In this document: in pieces, positions 48,420 through 60,496 of the stretch | Layout: each line of letters begins with the position of its first letter | How positions within the stretch are numbered: the first letter of the stretch is position 1 | Assembly (NCBI GenBank): GCA_025531455.1 | Contig: JAMYHL010000040.1 | Coordinates: 124,001 to 188,000, forward strand | Reading direction: 5' to 3' | Length of the DNA stretch: 64,000 nt | Source of the DNA: Apiotrichum sp. Y4204 | Taxonomy: Eukaryota > Basidiomycota > Tremellomycetes > Trichosporonales > Trichosporonaceae | The notes under the pieces: model-generated | What the model saw: the letters and a program-made list of their open reading frames with translations, nothing else | The model's database searches: none | Told to the model about the DNA's origin: nothing | Translations under genes and position numbers: made by a program

Positions 48420-50331
48420 TCTGATGCGTGGGAAGTGGGGACAAGTCGGAGAGTGATGACTGCTAGATAGACGAGGGAGATAGGGTGACGCCGAGGGGTA
48501 CGGAGGAGCTGATGACTGGCCCTTAGCCGTAAATGATTGAAGATGGTCGTCTCGACTTCGAGAGCGGAGCGTGACGGTGATTCCACGATGGACCGGCGAT
48601 AGATGTATGGAGCAAAGATGGCCGAATCTCAAGCCGCTCTGCACTAGTTGGTGGTGGGCTGCGACTCAGCTAGGACCACTGTCACGAGCTGGTGCACGGA
48701 AAAGGGGTGGAGAAGGGAGAGGGGCGCAAGTTGGTTGGGGTTGGGAGAAGGCGACACAGTGATGGGAGAGACAAAGCAGATGGTGATGGGAGCGAGTGTT
48801 GACAAGCAAAGTAGTAGTGGGGGGCGAGAATGAGATTGAGAGAAGATCGTTTGAATGATGAGCAGACGGCAGCACGACTGGTCCTTTGGTAGTCACGATC
48901 AGGTAGCAGCAGCAGCTCACTGGCAGCCGAGATCCCCATCGTACCCCACTACATCCCCAAATCCCACCCTACAAGTACTACGCTTGTCCGTTGGTGTTGC
49001 ATTGTACTGCGCCATAGCTGTGAGCGTTCTCGTGCATGCCGCACATGCGCACATGCTCTGCTTGCACCCGCCACCGGTTGCACGACGCCCGAATCAGGCA
49101 CTTCTCTACGCTCAGCGCTCTGCTCTCAGCACTCTGCTCTGCGTACTGTACCTCCCTACCCGTGTTCGGTGGCAAATCTAGCCACCCCAGAAGCCCACCA
49201 TTTGCCACCCGCCCACCACACGTGACCAGCCTTCCCCCAACCGAACTCAGCTTCCTGCACAATAGCCGGACATCGGTATAATCGGCATCCTCGGCATCAA
49301 GTATCAGGTGCCTGCAACAGTCTGCACACGACATTACCCGGTCGGATATCCCGAATGCAGCAAGGTCAATGGATCAATGTACTGTATATCCATCCCAGGC
49401 CCCTATCGCTCTGGGACTGGAACACCAGGCTGGTGCAGATCCGCATGGCCGCAGTGCAGACCAAATAAGCGACTTCCTGGAGCTGGACAGCTGGATGATT
49501 TGTCGACGACGTTGTCAATGAAACAGCCTCTACGATTAATACAACAGTGGTAATCACAAGCTTAGGTGGAAAGACGATCTCTTCGATACTGAGCAGCCGG
49601 GACTCTGATACGGCCCTTTCCTCGATATCCTCGATATCTCAGCGTCGGGTCCTGCTGCAGCCCTTATCAGGGAAATCGAGTACTTCACAGTATCGTGGCC
49701 GGCCGCTCCGATACGACAGAGAATCGGGAGAGGGAAGTAAGCGTCTTCTAATCACCTTATAACTCTTGGCTTGAGCATTCAAATATATACGAACCAAATG
49801 CCCTAGGCTAACTCGACATGACTGCTCGCGATGTCCTCGGGGTATTTGCATGTCTCGCGCCTCGCCTGTGCGCCTGTGGCCTGTGGCCTGTGGCCTGTGG
49901 GCATGGGCTGGAGCGGGACACCCCGCATTGGATGTCAAGGTCGATACAAGGATTCGATCTGCAACAAAGTCTTCGCCGCTTTCCCTATGCACCTGCCCGC
50001 TGTTGTCTTCATGGATGTGGTTTATGAGAGATGTGGTTTATGTGAGAGTGGACATGGGGATCATGTCGTTGTTTTGAATCCTGATCTTGATAATGGGTGG
50101 AAAGGGAGGTCTGGAATGACGTCATGATTTTTGCCACCGCCACAAGCCCTGGAGGGTTTTTAACGCCGCAATTGCAGCCTGTGGCCCGGCCGGCATGCCA
50201 CTCCGTAATGTCCGTCAGTTGTCGCGTCGATGTTGTCGGCTGAACGCTGGTCACCGTCACCTCCTCTTGATATCTTGATCAGTTATCTTGATCAGTCATT
50301 GACTGCCGCTACATCACTACACTACACGACC
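48420..50331. other. Divergent intergenic region (Yippee / PAM17)
   Basis: 1.9 kb with no recognisable gene. Contents: a G-rich, GGAGAGG-rich leader of the Yippee gene (48470-48850 on the plus strand); a CCTGTGG minisatellite at about 49865-49901; repeated CTCGATATC near 49621-49640; and paired TATCTTGATCAGT copies close to the PAM17 ATG (50270-50300). Confidence 0.45.
49865..49901 (+). repeat. CCTGTGG short tandem repeat
   Basis: Four to five copies of CCTGTGG/GCCTGTG in tandem, in the PAM17 upstream region. Confidence 0.9.
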
Positions 50332-51673
50332 ATGTCTGTTCTCCGCTCTTCTGTCGCCCTTCGTGGCGTGCGCCCCGCGCTCCGTCCCACGCTCATCCAG
50401 GCGGCTCGCATGGCATCTTCTGATGCGTCGTCCTCTGCAGCAGACACGGGCTCGAGCTCAAAGCTCCCGATGGCGTGGACGGAGTACTTCCAGATGCGCA
50501 AGCGCCGTAAGCTCTGGGCCAACCTGACTACCGTTCCCTCCGCGGCTGCTGGTTTCTTGCTTGGCGCAGGATACTTTGCCACCTCAGATGCCGACCCAAC
50601 GCAGATGATCCTTGGCATGGACCCCATGTGAGTAGTTGAAGGTGATTTTATAGATCGGCCACTGACGGTTCACAGGATGGTGTACGGCGGTGTCACGTGA
50701 GTATCACGGAGGAGTGGATACAACGAGTATCCTTACCCAGAAGGGTCGAAGAGTGAGAGCTAACCTTCGACTACAGTGTGGCTTCAATGCGTGAGTCTTA
50801 TTCCAGGTGCAGTCAATCGTTCCACGGCCACGACATGTCGGAGGACCATCGGCAGACGCCAACAGGGCCATGCACCGCCTCTACGCTACGATTATATTGT
50901 GGCAGAGGAAAAGATGGTCTACTGGAAAGTGCTATGGCGCGTTCCAGCTAACACCCGCCGGGCAAGCAATACCTACTGTAACCCTCCCCAAGTTCAATGC
51001 TCTCGTACTTTGAAGGCTGGTTAGAGCTCGCTGTCCTGTTTGACAATTGCGTTGAATGAGAGCTCTATTGGATAGCTGACCAATGGTGATGTTTTCTGGA
51101 GTACGGCTCAAGCTCTGCGCTGGGCACGACATTGTGCGCGCATTGCTACTCGTAGCCCAGTTGACGCCTTGCTACCATTGTTCTTCCCGCCATATTCTTT
51201 TGCCCTCATGTTGTTGCCTGCTGACCTTGTCACAGTTGGTGGCTACCTTATCGGCCCCTCGATCGGCAGCGTCCTCTTCTCCGTCACGCATCCCAAGCTG
51301 GCGCGTGGAAACCCTCCTCCTCTTGAGATTATGGATCGCGAGTTCTACCACAGGATAAAGGCCAAGCGTGCAGACCCCTCTAGGCAGTCGGTCACCAACC
51401 CGGCTCCTGACTTCTACGGCGAAAAGGTGAGTTTACTGCAGCTTGTTCTAGTGTGACCGATGCTGATGTGTCCTTACTTTCGCCACTGTCCATATGCGTC
51501 ACTTGCTATTTGTGTCTATATTCGATACGTCTGCTCCTCATCCTACGATGTTCTTCGTCACACCTTCGCCGTAACAGATCGTGTCGATCCCGACTTACCG
51601 TCGCTGGCTCAAGGACCAGAAGGCCTTTGAGCGCAAGGCGGCGCACGGTGTTCTCGGCGAGGAGGAGGAGTAG
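50332..51673 (+). CDS. PAM17: Mitochondrial import motor subunit PAM17
   Basis: Five exons, join(50332..50627, 50676..50696, 50777..50790, 51236..51426, 51578..51673), 205 aa; exons 2 and 3 are only 21 and 14 nt. The N-terminal presequence (MSVLRSSVALRGVRPALRPT) targets mitochondria. LPMAWTEYFQMRKRRKLWAN, then the first membrane segment (VPSAAAGFLLGAGYFATSD), MDPMMVYGGVTVASMLGGYL, IGPSIGSVLF, REFYHRIKAKRADPS and NPAPDFYGEK match Pam17. With Pam18/Pam16 it assembles the presequence translocase-associated motor on the inner membrane. The microexons were placed by frame and by the family sequence between DPM and GGYL. Intron 3 (445 nt) is unusually long for this locus. Confidence 0.9.
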
Positions 51674-52375
51674 TATCGATGTTGCAGTAGTCAAGGTAGA
51701 CACCAAATGAACATCCAACCAGCAATGCATTTCATGGACAAAACGCGTTTGACAAGAGCTGTGAAGCTGTAACGTATGCCCAGCTTGATTTTGGGCATGT
51801 CCGGCTAGTACCTGTACATAGTACATACAGTACGGAGCTCTCGTGTCCGAGTTCCGCTCTTCAATCTTCAACAGAGTCTGGGCTCGTCGGTCGTAGTTGG
51901 CGGGATCAAAGCCACGCGGCGAGGGGAGCCGGGGAGCTGCTCGAGCTGACCGAGCTGGGAGCGCGGAGCCCGGAGTGAGGAGCCGAGGGTAGCTAGGGTA
52001 TAGCCGGTATCGGGCGGTGCTGAAGGACAAATGGTTGCCCGTAGAGCTAAAATGCACCCCCTCTACCAGGTGGTGACTCATACCAACCACAATTAGACGT
52101 ATGCTGATTGGCCTTCGGTGTTATACGGAGCCACCCAGGACGAATCGTCCCGACCCTTTCCGCGCCAACCAGACCCCACCCAGTTACTACACATGACAGC
52201 CAACTGGCATCAGCCGTAGCGCATCAGCTGCAGTTGCGCGTAAGCCCCCTCGCCTCCCACACACACACCCGCGCACCACCACCACCACCACCACCACCAC
52301 CACTCCTCACCATCGCACTCAACACTCTTCACTCTGTTGTTGTCGCTCCTCACGTCCACTTTGATACCACACAAG
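51674..52375. promoter_or_regulatory. SDH2 upstream region with (CCA)n leader
   Basis: 702 bp between PAM17 and SDH2, both on +. It ends in a C/A-rich leader containing a (CCA)n run at about 52274-52303, roughly 75-100 bp before the SDH2 ATG. GAGCCG/GAGCTG-rich repeats lie at 51920-51975. No gene seen. Confidence 0.5.
52274..52303 (+). repeat. (CCA)n trinucleotide repeat
   Basis: About nine to ten CCA units in the probable 5' UTR of SDH2. Confidence 0.9.
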
Positions 52376-53986
52376 ATGATGCGCTCCACCTCGGCCCTCC
52401 GCGCCCTCTCCCGCTCGGCGACCGCCCAGCCCATGGCCGTTCGCGCCATCTCGTCGTCCGCCACCGCCTCGTTCGCTCAGCCCGCCGAGGCCAAGACTCC
52501 TGCCGCTGGCAAGGAGCCCAAGGTCAAGGAGTTCAAGATCTACCGCTGGGTGCGTACGCGTTATCAACTGTGCAAGAGAGCTGCAGACAAGTGGAATGCA
52601 GCAGGCTTTGGCCTGGCAAGCAAGCAACTATCTGCAGGGTCTGGCGAAACTGGCGAGACCTGGCTGTCATCGGGCACGCGAGCTCGCCTGGATTAGTGAT
52701 CCAGAGCTTGGACCTTCGCCACTAGAATATCTGACTCCCATGGACATGATATGTGCTTACACAACAGAACCCCGACACTCCCCAGGAGAAGCCCCAGCTC
52801 CAGTCGTACAAGGTCGACCTCAACCAGTGTGGCCCCATGATGCTTGATGCCCTCGTGAGTATCGGGCTGGCACGAAGAGACGCGTGCACTGCTTGATCGG
52901 CAACGTCTTGGGACCATCCAATCTGACCTTGCAGATCAAGATCAAGAACGAGCAGGACCCCACCCTTACCTTCCGCCGTTCGTGCCGTGAGGGTATCTGT
53001 GGCTCGTGTGCCATGAACATCGACGGCGTCAACACCCTTGCCTGTCTCTGCCGTATCGAGAAGGACACCGCCAAGACCACCAAGGTCTACCCCCTCCCCC
53101 ACAGTACGTTCAGCAGCAACTGCACAAGGGCGACGGGATCCTAACGATGCAGTGTATGTGGTCAAGGACCTCGTCCCCGACCTCACCCTTTTCTACCAGC
53201 AGTACAAGTCGATTCAGCCCTACCTCCAGAACGACAACCCTCCGGAGGGCGAGTTCTACCAGTCTCAGGAGGACCGCAAGAAGCTCGACGGCATGTACGA
53301 GTGCATTCTCTGCGCATGCTGCTCCACCTCGTGCCCTTCGGTGAGTAAATGACGTCCAGCACCGTGCAACTCCCCAGATTGTCGCAGATGTCGCACATCC
53401 CTAACTCCAACTTCTCAAGCTAACGCGCACAGTACTGGTGGAACCAGGACCAGTACCTCGGCCCCGCTGTCCTCATGCAGGCTTACCGCTGGATCGCCGA
53501 CTCGCGTGACGCCTACGGTGCCGAGCGCAAGGAGCGTCTCCAGAACTCCATGTCCCTCTACCGCTGGTGAGTGTCTGCCTCTTCATTTGCACGTCATTGC
53601 TCGTCGGTCCCCCATCACAATCTCCCGGTGGCGATGCTTTGCCATGCTTCTCATCACTCTCCGCGCGCCCTTTGCTGTTACTTGACTCCTGGCCAATACC
53701 GGTCGTTGCATGTCAGCAAGCGGTCGGAAGCTCCGTTCGTCACTGCGGCCCAATCCGAAAACTGGGACGGAACCAAATTCCGAACCTGGAGTGTGGCACT
53801 TTTGACGCCACACCTCTCCTTTGTGGCAGTCCACCGTTCCACCAACCCTCCTCACTTTTCTCCACCATCTTTCTTCAATTGCTGACATGTAGCCACACCA
53901 TCTTGAACTGCTCCAGGACCTGCCCCAAGGGCCTTAGCCCGGGAGAGGCCATTGCGAAGCTCAAGCTCTCGATGCTCGAGGCGTAA
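52376..53986 (+). CDS. SDH2: Succinate dehydrogenase iron-sulfur subunit SDH2
   Basis: Six exons, join(52376..52549, 52768..52854, 52935..53103, 53153..53340, 53433..53566, 53893..53986), 281 aa. A Ser/Arg/Ala mitochondrial presequence occupies about 1-40. Three Fe-S clusters are served by [21 protein letters not shown] (2Fe-2S; read as C-x4-C-x2-C-x11-C), [11 protein letters not shown] (4Fe-4S) and CSRTCPKG (3Fe-4S). Complex II carries electrons from succinate via FAD in Sdh1 through these clusters to ubiquinone. [20 protein letters not shown], with its quinone-site residues, follows the second cluster. Two adjacent ATGs (52376 and 52379) could start translation; the first is used. The first and last introns are long (218 and 326 nt). 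Confidence 0.95.
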
Positions 53987-55011
53987 GCGCGAGATGGGCA
54001 CCGGCAAGCAATTGCGGGAAACATCGAAAATTAGCAGTCGAGAGAGGATGGAGCAGCATGTAATGTGCTATGACCATGTACAAAATTTAGCCATCATACC
54101 CTGGAACGCGGCCCTCACGCAAAGTAGGTGCGCGTACGTGCGCTGCGCGACTCGCATGCGTGAGATGTGTGTTGTCGCAGTGATATTGAGGAGGCGATGG
54201 TCGAGGCACGGGAATCACTGAACTGGCGACCATTTTTACTTCATTCAGAGCTGACCTGTACTCACCCCGCGCCAACTGACAGCTCTCCAGCGCGGTCCGA
54301 AGCCGTCTCTGAGCGGATAGCTTGCAATATTGCCTGCCTCGCGACATGGGGTTCGAAGCTTAGGTGGCAGTTGCGCGTGGAATTGAGTGTCGCATCGCAG
54401 TGTTGGTCAAGTAGTACTGAGCACACGGCGTGACGCCCGACACAGGCATTTTCTCACGTAGACGATTTATGCAGAATCATGTGACGAGGGGCGCGGAAGT
54501 GAACGGTTATGAGCAAGATGCGAATCAAGCCAGTCGACTCTGAGCGCGTAAGCGTCGTCAACTGCGCTGGGTGACGGGAAGAAGAGCTATCAACACAGTA
54601 CTCGGAAACAGAGATTGGATTGCGGTGGAACATGCAGATGGGATCTGATGATTACAAGTCAAGTTCGTGACAAGTTCAAAGTATTCTACCGGACAATGCT
54701 GCCTTTTGCATCTCCAGTGCACCAACATGTACCCAGATCTCATGTACCCAGATCTGCCATATTCGCCGAGCTGAACCACGGTGAGGAAACAGTGTTCGCA
54801 CTACGCGACAATCTGGCGAGACGCGTCGAAATGGACCTGGCTCAATATGACCACAGTTCATCAGCTGTATTCCTCTCTGATCGATCTCTCCCTGATGCAA
54901 CTGGTTTCCAATTCTGCCATTCATTCTCATATCTAACATCGTAACTACGAGGCGACCGGTTCGCCGTGGTATCGCTCACAAGCAAGGGGGATGGGGACCT
55001 GATCGAGCAGT
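53987..55011. other. Convergent intergenic region
   Basis: 1.02 kb between the SDH2 and clathrin heavy chain stops. No gene recognised. It contains a direct repeat of CATGTACCCAGATCT (54726-54754, two copies 15 bp apart), otherwise unremarkable. Confidence 0.45.
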
Positions 55012-58000
55012 CTAGTAGAAGCCGCCCATGCCGGTCATGGCAGGTGCCATACCGGTCATGGCGGGGCTCATACCAGTCATGGAGGGGTTCATGCCCATGC
55101 CGCCGTTCGTTGGCCCGCCAATCATTAGACGGCCGCCGAATCCAGGGCCAAGAGATGTCTCCTCCTCCTCCTTCTGCTCCTTGGCAATGCTCTTCGTCTT
55201 GAGCTCCGCAAGGCCCTTTTCCAAGGATGCGAGGCGGTCGCTCTGCAGACGCATAACCTGGAGCTCGTACGGCTTTGTGAAGTCGCCAAGACCGTAACGC
55301 CAGCCTGTTGAGTTAGCAAGGCCTTTGAAACAGTTGTTACACTCACTGAGCTCTGCTACCAAGTCGGGCTTGATGTAGTCAAAGGCAACAAAGAGCAGCG
55401 CTGTAAAGGCCTCCTTGGAGCCAATGTCGAGGTAGTAGCGGGCGAGCTCCTCGACAACTGCCGAGTCCTTGCTCTTGGCAGCGGTAACAAGAGCATCCTG
55501 CACGAGGCGGTCGGCCTGCGAGAGAGCAAGGGACTGGTCCCACTTGCCGCTCTCAGCATACAGGTGCGCCGCAATACGCCTGAACTCGAGCAGCTCGTGC
55601 TTCTCCAGCCGTCCTGCAAGCTTCAACGAGTCGAACGAGTCATAGCTGTCGATCGCCGCGCGGAGCGTGACATGGTCCTCCTCCTCGATGAGCACATCGT
55701 GGTATGCCTCGTTGACAGCCCTGATGTTGAGCTTTTGTGTGGAAATGAGGTACTGCTTGACAAGGGGCAGGTCATCGGCGAGCAGCTTGACGACACGGCC
55801 GTGGTCGAGACGGGGCGTAAGGGCGGCCAGGAGGTCGTTGAGAAGCATAGGCTGGTTTGCCAAGTAGAAGGTGATACCCTTGTACTGAATCTCGGCGTTG
55901 TTTACTGATTTTATCAGCGATATCGCAAGGAGGCTACTCACCCCGTGTCAGGACCTTCTTTGCCTCCTCGTGGTTCCAGTCGCCAAGGCGCTCCATCATG
56001 GCCAGGGCGGCATTGTCCGGCTCATCGTAAACAATGTACAGGTAAACGAGCTCGGGCCAGAGAGCAGCCTGCTCGGTGGCCTTGATGACCTTGGGAATGT
56101 TGAGACGCTGCCAGAAGAGCTTGAGGTGCTCCATGAGCTTCTCCGGACGGTACTTGGCGTACAGAATGGCAAGCTCGGTGAACATGCCCATGTGAGCACG
56201 CTCAAGACCGAGACCGGCCTCCATGAGAGCAATAATCTCGTCAAAGTAGCCGTTGCGCTGGTAGAGGCCCAGAATGCCAGAAAGCTCCTCGGCATGCACA
56301 ATGAGGTTGAGACCACAGATCTGAGCGAGACGGAACTCCTTCTTGTCGACACAAGCAGCGTTCACCTGCTTCCAAACCTGAGTGTTGCCGGCCTTGCGAG
56401 CGGCATCGACGGCGGCCTGGTTTTCACCAAGGTAGATAAGGGTAGTCGCGAGACGGGCCCAGTTGGAAATGGCCGAGAAGAGCAGCTTGGCGGCATGGTA
56501 GAGCTCATCGTCGAAGCACTTCTCACCGACACGAAGAACGTCGGCAACGTTGGTCATCGACAGGAACTCCTCCATGTCGTTGAGACGGTCCGTCTTGGCG
56601 TAGGCGTACGCCAGCTCAGTGTCTATCTCGGGCTCACGAGTGGTCGAGCGAGCCATCTGGAGGTAGCGCACAAGGTCGTCGTGCTTTCCGGCACGGTTGG
56701 CAATCTCAATGACCTCACGGAAGTTGGACGGGTCCTCAGCCTTGATGTACGAGTCAATCGCATCCTTGATACGCAGGCCATCGAGCTGGGCCTTTCCGAG
56801 ACGCGACCACACTGCAGGCTCGTTGATCTTGTTGGCGTATTCGTAACCGCGGTCGATAGAGACCATGTGCTCAACAAGGACGTTCATCGCCTCTGCGTGC
56901 ATGTCGTGCTTCTGGTAGATGGTGAACGCCTCCTCGTAGAGACCAGCCTCGGTGGCCACCTTGGCGATGGTCTCAACATCGTAACCCTCGAGCTTGTTGA
57001 TGTAGCCCATCACCTTGCCAGGGTCATTGCGGATGGCGGTGAGGAACATGAGGCTCTGGAGCGACTTGTTATCGCTGAAGGGAGACGGCTCAAGGATAAT
57101 CTTCTCGAGCAGCTCGATGAGGGGACCATGCAGACCCCGGTCCATGAAGGCCCTGACAGTGACCGAGACGTCATCGGGGTCGGTGCACTCAGGGATGGCT
57201 GTGGCGACGACCTGGTCAATAAGGGCACGACGGTGCATCGACTCGGGGTCGAGAACCTGGATCCAGAGGTCGCGGTCGCGACGCTTGGCGAGGTAGCGGG
57301 CCTGGTGCTTGTACATCTGGTTGTCGTTGGTGACAGCAATAAGCTCGTCGTCGCAGAGACCCTTGGCGTACGCAATGTAGGCGAGGTAGGGATCACGCTT
57401 CTCGCAGTACTTGCCGACCACAGCAGGGTCATAGAGGTTGTTCTCCTTGAGGAAGGCCTCGGGGTTGTTGTTCGAGTCGATGGCAATCTTGGCGACAGCG
57501 TTGTAAACAGCGTGGTCAGTGGAGCCCTGCTCGACCTTGGTCTGGAGCCATGGAAGGATGAGCTTGAGACGGTTGCGCTTCTCCACCTCCTCAACGAGCT
57601 CGTCAATGGGGAAGTTGCCGGTGACCGAAAGGAGGAGGTTCTTGATGGTAGCCTCGTCACAGTCAACGTCAAGAAGACCACCAATGACCTGCGGGGTACG
57701 CGCAGAGTTAACACGCTGAACGTAGATCTCGATGAAGTTGGTGAGGCCGTTCTGGTACAGGTACAGCACAAGATCGTGGACAAAATCGAAGCGGTCGCAG
57801 ACGATGATAAGCGGAAGCTGATCCGAGAGCTTGGCCTCCTTGAGGAAGTTCTTGACCTTCTCAGGGTTGTAGAAGTTGGACTCGCGGGCAATGCGCTCCA
57901 CCTCGCGAATCTGGCCGGTGCGGGTGGCGGCTTGGATGTACTTGAAGTGGACCTCGGGGTCTTCCGAAAGGTTGACAATCGAGCCAAGGTAGTAGTAGAG

Positions 58001-60496
58001 ACCCTCGGACGACTTGAACTGCTCAAACATCTCGATGAGCTTGACGGGGCCGAGGAGGTCCGAGTACTTGGTGGCAATCTGAACCACGATGGGGAGGTTC
58101 TGGCGCATGTTGGACTTGAGCATCTCGCGCATGCACTCGAACGACTGGTCAACGGTGAGACGACCGAAGTAGTTGACGAGCCACTCGGTGTTGAAGAGGT
58201 TGGTGTGGACGACAACACGCTTCATGTCGTTGATGTCCTCGTAATGCTCGAGCGCACGCTGGACCAGGCCGGCCTTCTCGGCAAGGTTGGCGATACGGGG
58301 GCGGTCGTAGTGGGTAAACATTTCGTTGCCCAGAATGGCGTCCGCAACCTGGGGGGCGTTGACAAGGTTCATCTCCAGCAGACGAGTCTGAAGGGGGCCC
58401 TGCTCCGGCTTGTTGTCCTTGAGAGCGTCAAGAAGGAACGAGGTGGCCTGCTGAATCATGTTCTGTGCCATGAAGATGTCGACGACGCGGTCGAGGTCGA
58501 CCATGGGGCCGGACTCATCGTTGACGAGCTGAGTAGCAAATTCGGCACCCTTGTCGGGGTTGATGCGCACGAGATGCTGCAGAAGGGTGGCGTAGTCGGG
58601 GGTGTAGTCGACCTTCTTCGAGTAGAGGACAATCTTGTCAAACTGGCCGAGCTCAGCAAAGCAGGCGACGACCTTGCCAGGAACGTTGGCGCGGAGGTAG
58701 ACGGAAAGCGCAAGGTTCATGTCGACCGTGCGGACCATGTCACCGAGCTCCTCGGAGCACTCGAGCTTGTTCTCCTTGAGCCACTTCTCAAGAAGCTGCT
58801 TCTTGCCCTGCTGAATGACCGGGCGAGCGAGCTCGAGCGACTCGTACTTGTTGAGCTCTCCCTTCTCGAGCAGTATGCCAAAGTACTGCAGGATGGGCGA
58901 AAGCTGACCAGCGGTGTTCGGGAGCTTCTTGAAGGTCTCGATGGTCTGAGGGGTACGGAGGATGCCGCGGGGTGAGTTGGCGGCAATCTTGGCAGCGTCG
59001 TTGTACTGTCCGGCCTGGAGGTAGCGCTGGTACTGCTCCATGATTATGTTGTCGGCGCCCGGGAGGCCGGCACGAGTCGCAAGCTTGACAGCGAGTTCCG
59101 GGTTGTTCAGCGATTCTGAAGTAAGTTACTGTTCATTGCAGGGTTACACCTACGCTGCACGTAAGGGACAATGGTGTCCTCGTCAACGGAGACACTCAGG
59201 ACCTGACCCTTGCGGTTGACACCGATGATACCGTTGAGCTGCTCGTAGGGAGCCGTGGTGAAGATGGTCTCGCCAGAGATACGGTTCATGTAGATGCACT
59301 GGCCGGTCTCCACTTCGTAGAGGTGAATGAAGCCGAACTTGGTGACGAGGTAAATGATGCCGTGCTTGTTCGACACCTGCATGGCGACGGGGAAGTCATT
59401 AGTAGCCTCAGGAGGGAAGAAGACGTCCACAGCCTTCTTGGGGAAGGGAGGGTTGGGGGCCTGGTGACCAATCTCGACAACGTGGAGCTGGTGTGAGTGC
59501 AGCCCTCGAAACTGTCACTCACCTTGGCGCCGGTGCCAGTGCGGACAGCAAAACAGAACAGCTTGCTGGGGTTGGGGGCACCGTCCATCCTGATGTTGAC
59601 AAAGGCGGCGGCGTGGCCCTCAATGGGCTGAGAAACTCCACGCTCAACGGAGTAGAGCTGCATCGAGCCCTTGATCTTGAAAGCGTTCGAGCCAGGCTGT
59701 CCAGCAGCAGGGTTGGACGAGATGCCGATGAGGACAAGCCACTTTTCATCCTCGGACATGCGGTAGTTGATGATCTGGTTGCCGTTCAAGGACGCGTGGC
59801 GGTCAAAGACCTATAAATTAGCACGAAGCGTCAAATGCAACCCACCTTCTGCGGGGCGGCCTGGCCCTCGGTGACCTTCCAGTGGTAGACGGAGTGCTCA
59901 GTGACCATGCCGAGGGTGGTGTCGTTGATCCAGGTCCAGAAGGTAACGTCCTCGTTCATGACGTGCGATCCAACCTTAGACTTGGTCGCGAGGTTGAAGG
60001 CCTGGAGCTGGCGGCCAGCTTCATGTCAATCCGAGTTCTTTAATGCAGCTGAACCCACCCTTGAGCGCGATAATCTTCTCCTTCGGGTGCATGATCGCCG
60101 AGTCGGCGGTAACTGTAGTCAGTATGAGCTAATTCAAGTGCACTCACTTGGCCTCCGCATGACATTGTTGGCATCGGCGAGGTCGACAATCACGACCTGA
60201 TTGGTGTCGTTGACATTCTCGCGCCTGCGATGGTGAGCTGCAATCCGATGCATGTCTGGGGCTCTGGCACTTACACACAAATGAAGTGGTCGGACTCGAG
60301 GGTCAGCGTCTGAAAGGAGATGGACTGGGGCTGAATGCCCAGCGCGGTGAGCTGCGACGCGTTAGTAGATGGTCAATCGAGTATCCGTGGCGCAACGCGA
60401 AGACAAACCTGGACATGCTCCGTGAACTGCAAGTGTTAGCAATTATGACTCCACAAAGTTCAAAGATATACGCACGACAATGGGCTTGTCGGCCAT
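55012..60496 (-). CDS. CHC1: Clathrin heavy chain CHC1
   Basis: Eleven exons, complement(55012..55304, 55347..55904, 55942..59115, 59154..59487, 59523..59810, 59846..60018, 60059..60112, 60148..60224, 60275..60351, 60409..60426, 60476..60496), 1688 aa; all joins keep frame. Exons 1 and 2 code for 7 and 6 residues. The N-terminal beta-propeller includes [55 protein letters not shown] and [20 protein letters not shown]. Seven CHCR alpha-zigzag repeats form the legs, and the proximal and trimerisation region follows. Length matches the family (about 1650-1700). It forms triskelia that coat Golgi, endosomal and plasma-membrane vesicles. The tail ends in MTGM repeats and GGFY. A 1025-codon open frame on the opposite strand of exon 9 is a codon-bias shadow. 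Confidence 0.97.

Noticed and set aside
55898..58975. A 1025-codon open frame on the plus strand
   Set aside because: It lies fully antisense to clathrin heavy chain exon 9, has a Leu/Val/Glu-rich biased composition and no family motifs. It arises from the strong codon bias of the real gene.
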